Assembly (NCBI GenBank): GCA_051201675.1
Contig: CP179212.1
Location: 124,001 to 188,000 of the forward strand
Direction of reading: 5' to 3'
DNA from: HTCC2207 sp002685195
GTDB taxonomy: Bacteria; Pseudomonadota; Gammaproteobacteria; Pseudomonadales; Porticoccaceae
DNA: 64,000 nucleotides
Positions within the stretch are counted from its first letter, which is position 1; each line of letters opens with the position of its first letter. Position numbers and translations under genes: made by a program. Below the pieces are notes generated by a model that searched no databases, was not told the DNA's origin, and was given only the letters and a program-made list of their open reading frames with translations. Below are positions 34,509 to 42,246 of the stretch, piece by piece.

Positions 34509-34655
34509 AAAAAAAAGGGACCTAAGAAAGGTCCCTTTGAAAAAATCCTATGCAGGATTAAGAGGGGTTTGGATCGCGAAACGAATTCTTTAATACGGTT
34601 AATTACGCTTTCAAAATGTTATTGGTTCTTAATAAAACGCGTAACTCTTTAACAC
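34509..34655 (-). ncRNA. Candidate small RNA, about 145 nt
   Basis: A leftward promoter (TTGGAT 34690-34685, 17-base spacer, TACATT 34667-34662) would start transcription near 34655, and a strong terminator ends it near 34509. The longest start-to-stop frame inside is eight codons, with no ribosome-binding site, so it looks non-coding. Its 3' part (CCAAACCCCTCTTAATCC, then two hairpins and a U tract) is shared with the 3' end of the neighbouring small-protein mRNA. A C-rich unpaired segment before U-tailed hairpins is typical of Hfq-dependent sRNAs. Existence is inferred from signals only. Confidence 0.5.
34511..34572 (-). terminator. Double-hairpin terminator, copy 2 (end of the candidate sRNA)
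   Basis: Read leftward: hairpin AATCCT/AGGATT (34544-34549 and 34554-34559), then AAAGGGACCT (34514-34523) with AGGTCCCTTT (34529-34538), followed by eight T. Relative to copy 1 the innermost pair of the main stem has changed from C-G to T-A on both arms, a compensatory change that keeps the stem. Confidence 0.88.
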
Positions 34656-34661
34656 GTTGAC

Positions 34662-34729
34662 AATGTATATGTTTCCCAGACATAATCCAAATGCATTTTT
34701 TGCATTAACAATATGCGTTTTGGTAATAC
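34662..34729. promoter_or_regulatory. Shared LysR-type box between the sRNA promoter and the lysR promoter
   Basis: TGCATTTTTTGCA at 34692-34704 (T-N11-A) abuts the leftward -35 TTGGAT of the candidate sRNA and overlaps the rightward -35 TTGCAT (34700-34705) of the LysR gene, whose -10 TAATAC is at 34724-34729. This is the classic LysR layout: activation of the divergent transcript and repression of its own gene. An ATGC element at 34712-34715 matches that of the other box. Confidence 0.58.
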
Positions 34730-34746
34730 CGATAAAGGATCCCAAG

Positions 34747-35700
34747 ATGAACTTACGGAAGTTATCTCGACTTGATTTGAATTTACTGGTTTCTTTACAG
34801 GCTCTACTCGAAGAAAAAAGTGTAACTCGAGCTGCCGCTAGACTATTTATCAGTCAACCCGCCATGAGCCGAGTGCTACAGAGGTTAAGAGATCAATTGG
34901 ATGACCCTCTATTTACTAGAACTGGCAATGAGTTGATTCCAACTCCAAAGGCTCGAGAGTTACAACTTCGGCTTCCACCTTTATTAGATAATATTCTCGA
35001 CATTGTTAGTGAGGGAGAGTTTGACCCAGCAACCTATGTTGGGGAGATCACGATTGCAGTACCAGAGTTTGTTGCAATTTCATTGATCTCTGAACTGACG
35101 CGAGTGCTGACTGATGAGGCGCGCGGTATAGTCCTCTCTGTGTCGAGTGGCATTGAGTCAGTCGAGGGAGACTTAGCTGAAGGTGCTTTAGATTTTGCTA
35201 TCGATATAGAGAGGGGCATTACTGATGAAATAAATGCGACACCTTTAGCTATGTACACACCCTCGATTTGGATGAGAGAGGGTCATCCTTTGGCAACAAA
35301 AGATAAGATGACTCTAGATGAAATTCTCACATACTCTTTTGTTCAATATTATTTGTTAATTTCGAAGAGAGTCAGTGCTAGAAATGATGCCCGTTTTGAT
35401 AGAGCACTTCGTGGACTTGGTTTAAAGCGGGAAAAGGCTCTAGTGACTAATCAGTTAATGACAGCTATGGAAACCGTTTGTGATACTGATTGCTTAATGG
35501 TGGCGACACAAAAAGATCTGGTAACCGAGCGAGAAATGCACAGAATTGTGAGCAAGGCATTTCCGGAAGAGTTGCCACATGATGAAAGCATTAACCTGGT
35601 GCTGTTACAGCATCAAAGAACTGCAGAGTCACCTATACATTTTTGGTTGAGAGAAAAGATAATTGAGTTGGTGCAAGAAAAAGACAAGGTCACAAGCTAG
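34747..35700 (+). CDS. LysR family transcriptional regulator
   Basis: A 317-aa regulator. I choose the ATG at 34747 (MNLRKLSRLDLNLLVSL) with AAAGGA at 34734-34739; a longer frame from 34657 would cross the promoter and box. The N-terminal helix-turn-helix is LLEEKSVTRAAARLFISQPAMSRVLQRLRDQLDDPLFTR, typical of the NodD/LeuO-like subgroup, followed by a periplasmic-binding-like effector domain. It is divergent from the small-RNA/small-protein units, which carry LysR-type boxes. The effector is unknown. Confidence 0.92.
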   Translation: MNLRKLSRLDLNLLVSLQALLEEKSVTRAAARLFISQPAMSRVLQRLRDQLDDPLFTRTGNELIPTPKARELQLRLPPLLDNILDIVSEGEFDPATYVGEITIAVPEFVAISLISELTRVLTDEARGIVLSVSSGIESVEGDLAEGALDFAIDIERGITDEINATPLAMYTPSIWMREGHPLATKDKMTLDEILTYSFVQYYLLISKRVSARNDARFDRALRGLGLKREKALVTNQLMTAMETVCDTDCLMVATQKDLVTEREMHRIVSKAFPEELPHDESINLVLLQHQRTAESPIHFWLREKIIELVQEKDKVTS

Positions 35701-35707
35701 GAATTGG

Positions 35708-36352
35708 TTATATTCGGTAACTACCCTTGGTCATTATTGTTGAAACAAGTGTCATAAATCTCTTTACAGGTGTTGGAAAATCATAGCCCCCTGCGTCCAG
35801 CGCTGCCTGGGCATGCCTTTCTTCGTCGGCTAACATTTCTTCAACGACTGCACGGCTCTTAAGATCCTCCTTTGGTAGTTGTTCCAAGTGGCTTTGTAGG
35901 TGATCACATACCTGATCTTCAGTCGCAGCAACAAACCCTAAGCTAAGCTTGTCGCTTACAATTCCAGCACTGGCACCCATGCCAAAGGAAAGCGCATAAA
36001 AAACTGGATTTAACAGACTCGTGTGGCCCCCTAAGTCATTAATTCTATTCTCGCACCAAGCCAGGTGGTCAATTTCTTCACTTGCGGCTTCTTTCATCTG
36101 TTCGCGCACATCGGGCAATTTAGCTGTTAGCGCCTGTCCCTGGTAGAGAGCTTGAGCACAAATTTCTCCGGTATGGTTCACTCTCATCAAGCCAATGGCT
36201 CGCTCACGCTCACTTTGAGTTAACTCAGCGTCGTCAACCGAATGTGCAGGAGAGGGTCGCTCGGGCAATGGAGCATCAGAGGAGACAGTGCGTAATGCGT
36301 CATCAATTTGAGTGATGATCTGATCTAAGACTGAAAGTTTGCGATTATACAT
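35708..36352 (-). CDS. coq7: Demethoxyubiquinone hydroxylase Coq7
   Basis: Di-iron monooxygenase for one ring hydroxylation in ubiquinone synthesis, replacing UbiF in many gammaproteobacteria. The 214-aa protein has the ferritin-like iron ligands in VNHTGEICAQALYQGQ, EEIDHLAWCENRI and EEMLADEERHAQAAL. It belongs with UbiD and the two UbiH-family proteins in this window. Confidence 0.95.
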   Translation of the reverse strand: MYNRKLSVLDQIITQIDDALRTVSSDAPLPERPSPAHSVDDAELTQSERERAIGLMRVNHTGEICAQALYQGQALTAKLPDVREQMKEAASEEIDHLAWCENRINDLGGHTSLLNPVFYALSFGMGASAGIVSDKLSLGFVAATEDQVCDHLQSHLEQLPKEDLKSRAVVEEMLADEERHAQAALDAGGYDFPTPVKRFMTLVSTIMTKGSYRI

Positions 36353-36371
36353 TTGATAGGACTCCTCGTTA

Positions 36372-37109
36372 CTACCCGTCTATTGTATCGGTTTTTTCAT
36401 AATATTTTCTAACAAAAAGTGTTGGCATGTACATTATGGCAAAAACGACAATTGCTAGCATCTCGGTGGCAAAGATGTAATTGGGCCAAGGGCCAAAGAA
36501 ATCTAATAAGGTTGGTGTTATAGGCTTTCTCATGAGATAAAAATAGTTGGCATCTAAGAACAGATTTATGGGAATCAAGCAGAGTATGTAGATATTCAGC
36601 CACATAAATGTGACTAAAATTCCCTTGGCTCGTGGGAAGAGTTTGAAAGCAATTAAGTGGTGGATTACTACAATCACCAGACCACAGTGAACAATCCAAT
36701 ACTTAAAGAATCCATAACTTGGAAACCCACCTTCCGGGTCTGGGGTAATAATTGCTTGCAGGGTGCCCGATAAAACAAAGAAGTAAACGATCTCAAAGCG
36801 CCTCTGATTGGGAGTCCAAAAAAGGAAGGGAGCGACAAGTGAGAAAAGATTGCAGATTGAAAGTGGTAAACTTTGATCTACATTGAACCTATCAAGCGCT
36901 AGAGTTATCGCAGTCCATGCGACGACCGAAAAACATAAAAATAACGAGGATATTCGGGTCACGATTAAGTTTTCCCGATCGCTTAACCGAAGCGCTGTTA
37001 GGGTAGATAGTCCCAACAAAACGATGAAGACAAATACTGCTACGGCATGTGAGTGACCGAAGGAGGCGAAGGGGATATCATTACTCAAAAACCCACTGTC
37101 ACTCAGCAT
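36372..37109 (-). CDS. YwaF/TIGR02206 family membrane protein
   Basis: A 245-aa integral membrane protein with about six to seven hydrophobic segments, beginning AVAVFVFIVLLGLSTLTAL. The segments LPLSICNLFSLVAPFLFW and ATITPDPEGGFPSYGFFKYWIVHCGL-like text (LQAIITPDPEGGFPSYGFF) match the TIGR02206/YwaF family, whose function is not known. It lies between purD and coq7 with short gaps. Confidence 0.82.
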   Translation of the reverse strand: MLSDSGFLSNDIPFASFGHSHAVAVFVFIVLLGLSTLTALRLSDRENLIVTRISSLFLCFSVVAWTAITLALDRFNVDQSLPLSICNLFSLVAPFLFWTPNQRRFEIVYFFVLSGTLQAIITPDPEGGFPSYGFFKYWIVHCGLVIVVIHHLIAFKLFPRAKGILVTFMWLNIYILCLIPINLFLDANYFYLMRKPITPTLLDFFGPWPNYIFATEMLAIVVFAIMYMPTLFVRKYYEKTDTIDG

Positions 37110-37133
37110 AAACGCTCCCAGTGATGCGGAATC

Positions 37134-38426
37134 CTATTTACCCTGTTCGCGAGCAATTGCTCGCCAACCAATATCATCACGCAAATAAATATTATCCCAG
37201 TGAATTGCACCAGCCAGTTCATACGCGTGGGACTGTGCCTCAGATACCGTATCACCCATTGCCGTTGCGCAGAGCACTCGGCCTCCGCTAGTGACAACTT
37301 TGCCATCAGACATGCTCGTGCCCGCATGAAAAACTTTTTTATCTGCGCTCCCTGATATTTCTGATAAACCAGATATTTCATCCCCACCGCGATAACTACC
37401 AGGGTAACCACCTGCAGCCAGAACTACGCCAATAGCTGGTCTTGGATCCCATTGTGTGGATTCCTGATCAAGTACGCCCTCTAAAGCCGCCATACAATGG
37501 GACACTAAATCTGACTTTAAACGCAATAATATAGGTTGTGTCTCAGGGTCGCCAAAGCGACAGTTGTATTCGATAACCTTGGGAGTGCCACCTGGCATAA
37601 TCATCAGTCCAGCGTATAAAAAGCCAGTATAGTCATTGCCTTCAGCGGCCATACCCCTAACCGTTGGGTATATCACTTCATCCATAATTCGTTGATAGAT
37701 TATCTCGTCGACTACTGGGGCGGGCGAATAAGCGCCCATCCCGCCGGTATTGGGTCCGGTATCGCCATTGCCCGCGCGTTTATGATCTTGACTCGTTGCC
37801 ATCGGTAATACGTTTTTACCATCAACCATCACAATAAAGCTGGCTTCTTCACCATCTAAAAACTCCTCAATGACCACTCGACTTCCGGCTTCACCAAAGG
37901 CATTGCCAGCAAGCATGTCACGTACAGCTTCTTCAGCCTCGGCCATAGTCATGGCGACAATTACGCCTTTTCCAGCTGCCAAACCATCAGCCTTGACCAC
38001 AATGGGAGCACCCACCTGTTGCAAGTAGTTAAGAGCAGCATCAATCTCAGTGAAGTTTCCATAGCTAGCAGTTGGAATTTTCTGACGCTCTAAGAAGTCT
38101 TTTGTAAAAGCCTTAGAACCTTCTAGTTGAGCTGCACCACGGGAGGGGCCAAAGATAGGTAAGTCCCGAGACTGAAAATAATCAACAATACCATCGACCA
38201 AGGGTTGTTCAGGACCAACTATTGTTAAACCAACATCGTTATTTTCGGCAAAATCTGCCAAGCCAGAAAAGTCTCCCACTGACAGGCTAACGTTTTCCAG
38301 TTTTGCCTCCATTGAGGTGCCTGCATTGCCTGGTGCGACAAAAACTGTACCCACATTATCCGATTGTGAAGCCTTCCAAGCCAGTGCGTGCTCACGACCA
38401 CCGGATCCAATAACCAGAACGTTCAT
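37134..38426 (-). CDS. purD: Phosphoribosylamine-glycine ligase
   Basis: ATP-grasp enzyme of purine synthesis joining phosphoribosylamine and glycine. The 430-aa protein has the family start MNVLVIGSGGREHALAWKASQS, IVKADGLAAGKGV, the ATP-grasp signature TGGMGAYSPAP and EYNCRFGDPETQ. In relatives purH lies directly upstream; here 5.2 kb with four rightward genes separate them. Confidence 0.97.
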   Translation of the reverse strand: MNVLVIGSGGREHALAWKASQSDNVGTVFVAPGNAGTSMEAKLENVSLSVGDFSGLADFAENNDVGLTIVGPEQPLVDGIVDYFQSRDLPIFGPSRGAAQLEGSKAFTKDFLERQKIPTASYGNFTEIDAALNYLQQVGAPIVVKADGLAAGKGVIVAMTMAEAEEAVRDMLAGNAFGEAGSRVVIEEFLDGEEASFIVMVDGKNVLPMATSQDHKRAGNGDTGPNTGGMGAYSPAPVVDEIIYQRIMDEVIYPTVRGMAAEGNDYTGFLYAGLMIMPGGTPKVIEYNCRFGDPETQPILLRLKSDLVSHCMAALEGVLDQESTQWDPRPAIGVVLAAGGYPGSYRGGDEISGLSEISGSADKKVFHAGTSMSDGKVVTSGGRVLCATAMGDTVSEAQSHAYELAGAIHWDNIYLRDDIGWRAIAREQGK

Positions 38427-38643
38427 TGTGTTTTATCCAAGCAAAATAGAAGTCCAAAATTATACCAGACTGCACGGGAATGAGAGTAGAAAAAGCCAAT
38501 GGCAACTGTTCACAAAGTCGTGCTAGGGTGCAGGTAAAGATAACAATCTGAATTTAAGCTTAGATCGTAACTACTCATATAAAAAATCTATAAAAAAGGA
38601 ACACCCTATCTCTAGTTTAGTCCCCTCCACAGGGCCAACCATT

Positions 38644-40068
38644 ATGTGGTTTCGCCAAGACCTTAGACTCGCGGACAACCCAGCATTAGTTGATGCTTGT
38701 GACCGCGGTGAAATTATTCCTATTTATATCCTTGATGATGAGAACGCTGATAGCTGGAAGATAGGTGGAGCGAGCCGATGGTGGTTGCATCATGCTCTGG
38801 AAGATCTAAACAGATCTCTTAATCAGGGTTTACAGCTCTATAAAGGAGAGGCGAGTGCTATATTGTCTGACCTAGCACACCAAACTGGTGCTGAAGCCAT
38901 AGTTTGGAACCGCTGTTACGAACCTTGGCGTATCGCACGGGATGCTAAAATTAAATCTGCTCTAAAAGATCAGGGGCTTGATGTCCAGAGTTTCAATGGC
39001 TCTCTTCTTTGGGAGCCCTGGCAAGTGCTGAAAAAAGATAGTACTCCTTATAAAGTATTCACGCCTTATTTTCGTCGCGGTTGCCTTTCTGCCATTGCTC
39101 CACGGCAACCTATACCTATCCCTGGAAGGATAAATATCTCAAAAACTAGTAATCACTCACTCCGGTTAGAGGATTTGAGTTTGCTCCCAAAAATTAATTG
39201 GGATGAGGAGATGAATGCGCGATGGGATATCAGTGAAGCCGCTGCTCACACGCGACTCGATGAATTTGTTATGGATGATTTACAAGACTACCGTGAAGGG
39301 CGTAACTTTCCTAACAAACCCAATGTATCACGGCTCTCACCCTACCTACATTTCGGCCAAATATCGCCGAATATCGCTTGGCACCGAGCATCCGAAGCCG
39401 GTGCCTTTGTTACAAATGAGCAAAGCCTAGATACTTTTTTGAGCGAGTTAGGCTGGCGTGAGTTTTCAAACTACTTGCTCTATCATTTTCCTAAATTACC
39501 AACAGATAACTTGCAGGCACGTTTTGATCTTTTTCCTTGGGCAGAAAATACTGATGCTGACTTAAAGGCTTGGCAGCGGGGTAATACAGGTTACCCATTG
39601 GTAGATGCTGGTATGCGTGAACTCTACAACACAGGGTATATGCATAACCGTGTGAGAATGGTGGTTGGCTCGTTCTTAGTCAAAAATTTACTGGTACACT
39701 GGCACCATGGGGAACGATGGTTTTGGGATTGTTTGGTGGATGCGGATCTTGCCAGTAACAGTGCAAGCTGGCAGTGGATTGCGGGCTGTGGTGCTGATGC
39801 CGCACCCTTCTTTAGAATTTTTAATCCCATCACCCAAAGTGAAAAGTTTGATAAGCAGGGTGCCTATATTCGTCGCTATGTACCAGAACTAGCCAATTTG
39901 CCAGACAAATATATTCATGCTCCTTGGCTGGCACCATCGGAAATTCTTATGGCAGCAGGAGTAGGTATTGGTATTGATTATCCGGCACCCATAATTGACA
40001 TTAAAGAGTCGAGAGAACGGGCACTTGCGGCTTTTGCGGTAACAAAAGTCCAACCCTCAGAGATATAA
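38644..40068 (+). CDS. phrB: Deoxyribodipyrimidine photolyase
   Basis: Light-driven repair of cyclobutane pyrimidine dimers with FAD and an antenna cofactor. The 474-aa protein has the N-terminal antenna domain from MWFRQDLRLADNPAL and a C-terminal FAD domain with LSPYLHFGQISP, SELGWREFSNYLLYH, the NTGYPLVDAGMREL and HNRVRMVVGSFLVKN signatures and WASN-type CLVDADLASNSASWQW. The first ATG leaves almost no residues before WFR. The in-frame upstream ATC at 38608 is seven bases after AAGGA and would add a normal N-terminus (see findings). Confidence 0.95.
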   Translation: MWFRQDLRLADNPALVDACDRGEIIPIYILDDENADSWKIGGASRWWLHHALEDLNRSLNQGLQLYKGEASAILSDLAHQTGAEAIVWNRCYEPWRIARDAKIKSALKDQGLDVQSFNGSLLWEPWQVLKKDSTPYKVFTPYFRRGCLSAIAPRQPIPIPGRINISKTSNHSLRLEDLSLLPKINWDEEMNARWDISEAAAHTRLDEFVMDDLQDYREGRNFPNKPNVSRLSPYLHFGQISPNIAWHRASEAGAFVTNEQSLDTFLSELGWREFSNYLLYHFPKLPTDNLQARFDLFPWAENTDADLKAWQRGNTGYPLVDAGMRELYNTGYMHNRVRMVVGSFLVKNLLVHWHHGERWFWDCLVDADLASNSASWQWIAGCGADAAPFFRIFNPITQSEKFDKQGAYIRRYVPELANLPDKYIHAPWLAPSEILMAAGVGIGIDYPAPIIDIKESRERALAAFAVTKVQPSEI

Positions 40069-40097
40069 TGAGGATAGAATTTTAACGGAGTATCGGT

Positions 40098-41165
40098 ATG
40101 TATTTTGGGAGTGATAATCAAACCGGCGCATCTCCCAAAGTACTAGGGATGTTAGCTGAGGCTAACAATGAGTACAGCCATGGCTATGGTGATGACCGTT
40201 GGACTGATCAAGCCATAGAGGCATTAAAAGCCTTATTTGAATGTGATTTAGAGGCATATTTTGTAGCCACTGGCACAGCGGCAAATTCCTTAGCGTTGTC
40301 ATGCATGGTGCAACCCTGGGAAGCAATTCTTTGTCATGATAGCGCCCATATCATTCTTGATGAGTCCACTGCTCCTGAGCTCTTCACAGGCGGAGCACGA
40401 ATGCTTTCGGTTTCTAATGGCCAAGGTAAAATTACCCCAGAACATCTAGAAAATTATTTTCAGACAATCGGTACGGACTACCCTCATAACGTGCGAGCTA
40501 CGGCTTTAAGTATTGCACAAGCGAGCGAATCAGGCCTCGTTTACACACCAACAGAAATTTCAGCATTGAGTAGAGTTGCCAAAGGCAATGGTCTGTCTAT
40601 TCACATGGATGGCGCAAGATTTGCCAACGCTGTCGCTTCCCAGCAGGTCACACCTGCGGAATTATCGTGGAAGGCGGGAGTGGATGTGCTTTGCTTGGGT
40701 GCCACCAAATGTGGTGCGCTTTGTGCTGAGGTCGTTATATTTTTCAATAAAGAGTTAGCCAAGACCTTTATCCACCGGCGGAAGCGCGGAGGCCATTTAT
40801 TATCTAAAGGCCGAGTGTTTGGGGCACAAATGGTCGGCTGGCTGCAAGACGATCATTGGCTTGAGCTTGCTAAACACGCCAATACTCAAGCAGCTAAGCT
40901 CGCTGAGACAATAAATGGTATTGATGGCTTGCAGCTTGTCTGGCCAGTGGAGTCAAATGAGCTGTTTGTTGTCATGCCCAAAGGTTTGGCAACTTACCTA
41001 CGAGATGCCGGGGCTGAGTTTTATGATTGGTACGTAGACACTTTGCCGCCTAATGTCACTCTGCAAGACGATCAGCAATTTGCGCGACTAGTGACGTCTT
41101 TCGCTACCCAAGATTCTCACCGTCAAGAATTCTCTGAGCTCATTCGGGGCTATTTTATCAGTTGA
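40098..41165 (+). CDS. Low-specificity L-threonine aldolase family protein
   Basis: PLP-dependent beta-eliminating lyase family, 355 aa, probably cleaving threonine or a related beta-hydroxy amino acid to glycine and an aldehyde. FGSDNQTGASPKVLGML is the usual N-terminus, with YGDDRWT next. The PLP aspartate lies in IHMDGARFANA and the Schiff-base lysine in CLGATKCGALCAE. ACGGAG precedes the ATG. It follows the photolyase gene in the rightward cassette. Confidence 0.9.
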   Translation: MYFGSDNQTGASPKVLGMLAEANNEYSHGYGDDRWTDQAIEALKALFECDLEAYFVATGTAANSLALSCMVQPWEAILCHDSAHIILDESTAPELFTGGARMLSVSNGQGKITPEHLENYFQTIGTDYPHNVRATALSIAQASESGLVYTPTEISALSRVAKGNGLSIHMDGARFANAVASQQVTPAELSWKAGVDVLCLGATKCGALCAEVVIFFNKELAKTFIHRRKRGGHLLSKGRVFGAQMVGWLQDDHWLELAKHANTQAAKLAETINGIDGLQLVWPVESNELFVVMPKGLATYLRDAGAEFYDWYVDTLPPNVTLQDDQQFARLVTSFATQDSHRQEFSELIRGYFIS

Positions 41166-41274
41166 GTTATCACTAAAAGTCTATACATTTGTTCATGGGC
41201 AAAAATAGAGTCTATAGTTAAGTAGAAACGCGATTTCTCTTTTTTAGCCTACCTCGTGTTTAAAAGGACTTAAA

Positions 41275-42015
41275 ATGCTAGATATTTTGTTTGCTAGAAC
41301 CTTTCTTATTGTCGGTATGATGCTCTGTCTCACTGCAGTTACTGCCAAAGTTAATCGATATTTTGAAACAGCATTTGAAATGTGGGCAACGTTCATTATC
41401 TCGTTGTTATTATTGTTTCTTATCTTTGGTTTTGCAGGATCTTATCCTCTTAATATTATTATAGTGGCTGCGTTTTCCTTAGTGATTGGATGGGAGATTG
41501 GTCCGGCTATTGAGCATTTTGGAACACGATATAAACTACGTATGCATCTTAAAGATAGAGGCGTTGTTCTGAAAAAAGGTGAAAAAGCTACAGAACAACA
41601 AATACAAGAATTTTCAGCCGCATTTGACAGAGACAACTACCACAAGGAATGGCAAAACATAATCTTTCAAGCGGTTATGGGTACGGCCCTTGCTATCGTA
41701 TCAACTGCATCTGTGGTATTTTTTACCGACATTGATTTTGGTTTCCTTGGCGGCTTTTTGCTCATAAGTCTCATTATTTTGATTATGATGAACTTAATTA
41801 ACATCATTTTTATAAAATCTAAGTTTGTTTCTTTAATGAGAGCCTATGTAGGTGCTGTGATTTTCACCTTATACCTCTTATACGATTTTAATCGGCTCGA
41901 GAAATTTGCAGGTGATGAAAGTTGGGCAACGGCAATTGAAATATCGGTTAATATCTATCTAGACATTATAAATTTATTTATGGATTTATTAGAGATTCTG
42001 TCCGAGTCAAATTAA
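41275..42015 (+). CDS. Bax inhibitor-1 (UPF0005/YccA) family-like membrane protein
   Basis: A 246-aa membrane protein with about six or seven hydrophobic segments. The C-terminal part, YLLYDFNRLEKFA... followed by SVNIYLDIINLFMDLLEILS, is the recognisable Bax-inhibitor-1 ending, and RTFLIVGMMLCLTAV at the N-terminus fits its first helix. The middle (HLKDRGVVLKKGEKATEQQIQEF) is a polar insertion not usual in YccA. The call is by pattern; the protein is divergent. Bacterial members are thought to act in ion leak or membrane proteostasis. Confidence 0.65.
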   Translation: MLDILFARTFLIVGMMLCLTAVTAKVNRYFETAFEMWATFIISLLLLFLIFGFAGSYPLNIIIVAAFSLVIGWEIGPAIEHFGTRYKLRMHLKDRGVVLKKGEKATEQQIQEFSAAFDRDNYHKEWQNIIFQAVMGTALAIVSTASVVFFTDIDFGFLGGFLLISLIILIMMNLINIIFIKSKFVSLMRAYVGAVIFTLYLLYDFNRLEKFAGDESWATAIEISVNIYLDIINLFMDLLEILSESN

Positions 42016-42168
42016 GATGAACAGTCAAAGCCGGACTGCTAACAGTTTACTCAGTTTCGCCTCGTTACACATTTCAAGAAACTATTAATCAGCCCCTTAA
42101 ATGGGCGTTATGTCACCGTTAACAAATACTAATATGTTATCTACGAAGTTGCTCCCTATCGGCAAACA

Positions 42169-42196
42169 TTGTTAATCTGTTGTTGCGCCCTATACT
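42169..42196 (+). promoter_or_regulatory. Candidate promoter of the sulfatase gene
   Basis: TTGTTA at 42169-42174, a 16-base spacer and TATACT at 42191-42196 resemble a sigma-70 promoter, about 50 bases before the sulfatase start. The rest of the gap from 42016 shows nothing else I can name. Confidence 0.5.
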
Positions 42197-42246
42197 GAAA
42201 CTCAGGGGATACCATCGGTTACAGTCAAAATTTAGTGGAGGCAGTG

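Noticed and set aside
37103..37411. A 102-aa minus-strand frame over the purD 3' end
   Set aside because: It is fully contained in purD and the YwaF-like gene start in another frame, without a family match.
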